The notes beneath the pieces were generated by a model. The model was given only the letters and a program-made list of their open reading frames with translations, had not been told where the DNA came from and searched no databases. A DNA stretch of 6,737 nt from JBFXAF01 sp050178915. GTDB taxonomy: Bacteria; Pseudomonadota; Alphaproteobacteria; Rhizobiales; Rhizobiaceae. A program made the translations under genes and the position numbers. Of the stretch, positions 6,082 to 6,737 are shown one piece after another. The stretch lies in the NCBI GenBank assembly GCA_050178915.1, contig JBFXFO010000187.1, positions 1-6,737 on the forward strand, in the 5' to 3' direction. Every line of letters begins with the position of its first letter. The stretch's first letter is position 1.

Positions 6082-6737
6082 ACGCGCATCTCCCGTCCGA
6101 GCAGGCCCTGCGGTCTGACCGCGAGGACGGTGAGAAACACCAGATGCCCGGCGAGGATGCCGAAGCCGGGATCGATGCGGAAACCGATCGACTGGCTGAT
6201 GCCGAGAACCATGGCGCCGAGGAACGCGCCCCAGACCGACCCCATCCCTCCGATGATCACCGCCTCGAAGGCGTAGATCAGCTGGAACGGCCCGTCGGCC
6301 GGAGAAACCGTCGAGCGCATCGACTGGAACACCGCCGCGAAGCCGAGGATGGCGACGGCGATAGCGGTCGCGCCAGCATAGATGCGCTTCGGGTTGACGC
6401 CCGTCAGCGCCGCCGCCTCGACGTCGGCTGCCGCTGCACGCAGGCTGCGTCCGAAGCGGGTGAAGCGCAGCACGCCGTCGAGCCCGCCGGTGAGGATGGT
6501 GGCGACGATCAGCACGATCAGCGGCAGCACGCCGATGAACAGCGGGCCGACCTGGAACGAGGCCTGTGCAAGGCCTCCGCTGTCGAGCGAGCGCGTGTCG
6601 GCCGACCAGATCTGCAGCATCGCGTTCTGCAGCGCGATCGACAGCCCGAAGGTCGCGATCAGCGACGGCAGCGGGTCGGCGCCGACCACCCGGTTGAGGA
6701 TCAAGCGCTGCAGGATCATGCCGATCAGCGCGCCCAG
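6078..6737 (-). CDS. livH: Branched-chain amino acid-type ABC transporter permease (LivH family), 5' end outside window
   Basis: This is the C-terminal 219 residues of a LivH permease, a family of about 290 residues. The reading frame runs open to the window edge (first visible residues LGALIG), so the true start lies beyond 6737; the ATG at 6719 is an internal methionine. Seen here are a transmembrane helix with IATFGLSIALQN (27-38), a hydrophobic stretch FIGVLPLIVLIVATIL, and the cytoplasmic EAA-like loop with ADVEAAALTGVNPKRI (104-119) that docks the ATPase. EAVIIGGMGSVWGAFLGA (158-175) is the LivH signature near the end, followed by a last helix and the tail RPQGLLGREMRV. It pairs with the LivM protein to form the channel; their genes overlap by four bases. 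The periplasmic binding protein and two ATPases needed for transport are not in the window. Confidence 0.92.
   Translation of the reverse strand: MGALIGMILQRLILNRVVGADPLPSLIATFGLSIALQNAMLQIWSADTRSLDSGGLAQASFQVGPLFIGVLPLIVLIVATILTGGLDGVLRFTRFGRSLRAAAADVEAAALTGVNPKRIYAGATAIAVAILGFAAVFQSMRSTVSPADGPFQLIYAFEAVIIGGMGSVWGAFLGAMVLGISQSIGFRIDPGFGILAGHLVFLTVLAVRPQGLLGREMRV

Noticed and set aside
1..6737. CRISPR arrays, tRNA or rRNA genes, insertion sequences, attachment sites.
   Set aside because: I saw no repeat-spacer pattern, no cloverleaf or rRNA segment, no transposase or integrase reading frame and no long direct or inverted repeats.

Overview
The window comes from a GC-rich bacterial chromosome. 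The SerC subtype, the densely packed genes and the rarity of TTA, CTA and TCA codons suggest an alphaproteobacterium, most likely of the order Hyphomicrobiales (Rhizobiales). No rRNA or taxonomic marker is present, so this is an inference. All seven genes lie on the minus strand and are transcribed from high to low coordinates. No gene-free stretch exceeds 138 bases.

Region 1 (6737 down to 1344) looks like one operon of six genes. In transcription order they are livH-type permease (5' end outside the window), livM-type permease, zinc-dependent medium-chain alcohol dehydrogenase, alpha/beta hydrolase, acyl-CoA-dehydrogenase-fold flavin monooxygenase, and flavin reductase. Three junctions are 4-base ATGA overlaps (livH/livM, livM/dehydrogenase, oxygenase/reductase). 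The other gaps are 21 and 63 bases, and each of those downstream genes has a strong Shine-Dalgarno sequence. The simplest reading is a catabolic operon. A branched-chain-amino-acid-type ABC importer brings in a small carboxylated or aromatic compound. A two-component reduced-flavin monooxygenase oxygenates it, and the dehydrogenase and hydrolase carry out other steps. The substrate cannot be read from this sequence. The binding protein, the two ATPases and any regulator would lie beyond position 6737.

Region 2 (1343 to 1206) is a 138-base intergenic stretch. It has no obvious terminator for the catabolic operon and only a weak promoter candidate. Next to the serC start are two tandem hairpins, the second of which carries the serC Shine-Dalgarno sequence in its loop. 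This arrangement resembles a structured regulatory leader.

Region 3 (1205 to 30) is serC, phosphoserine aminotransferase of the subtype shared by alphaproteobacteria and Methanosarcina. It is a housekeeping serine biosynthesis gene that probably does not belong to the catabolic module. A GC-rich hairpin follows its stop codon at the edge of the window.
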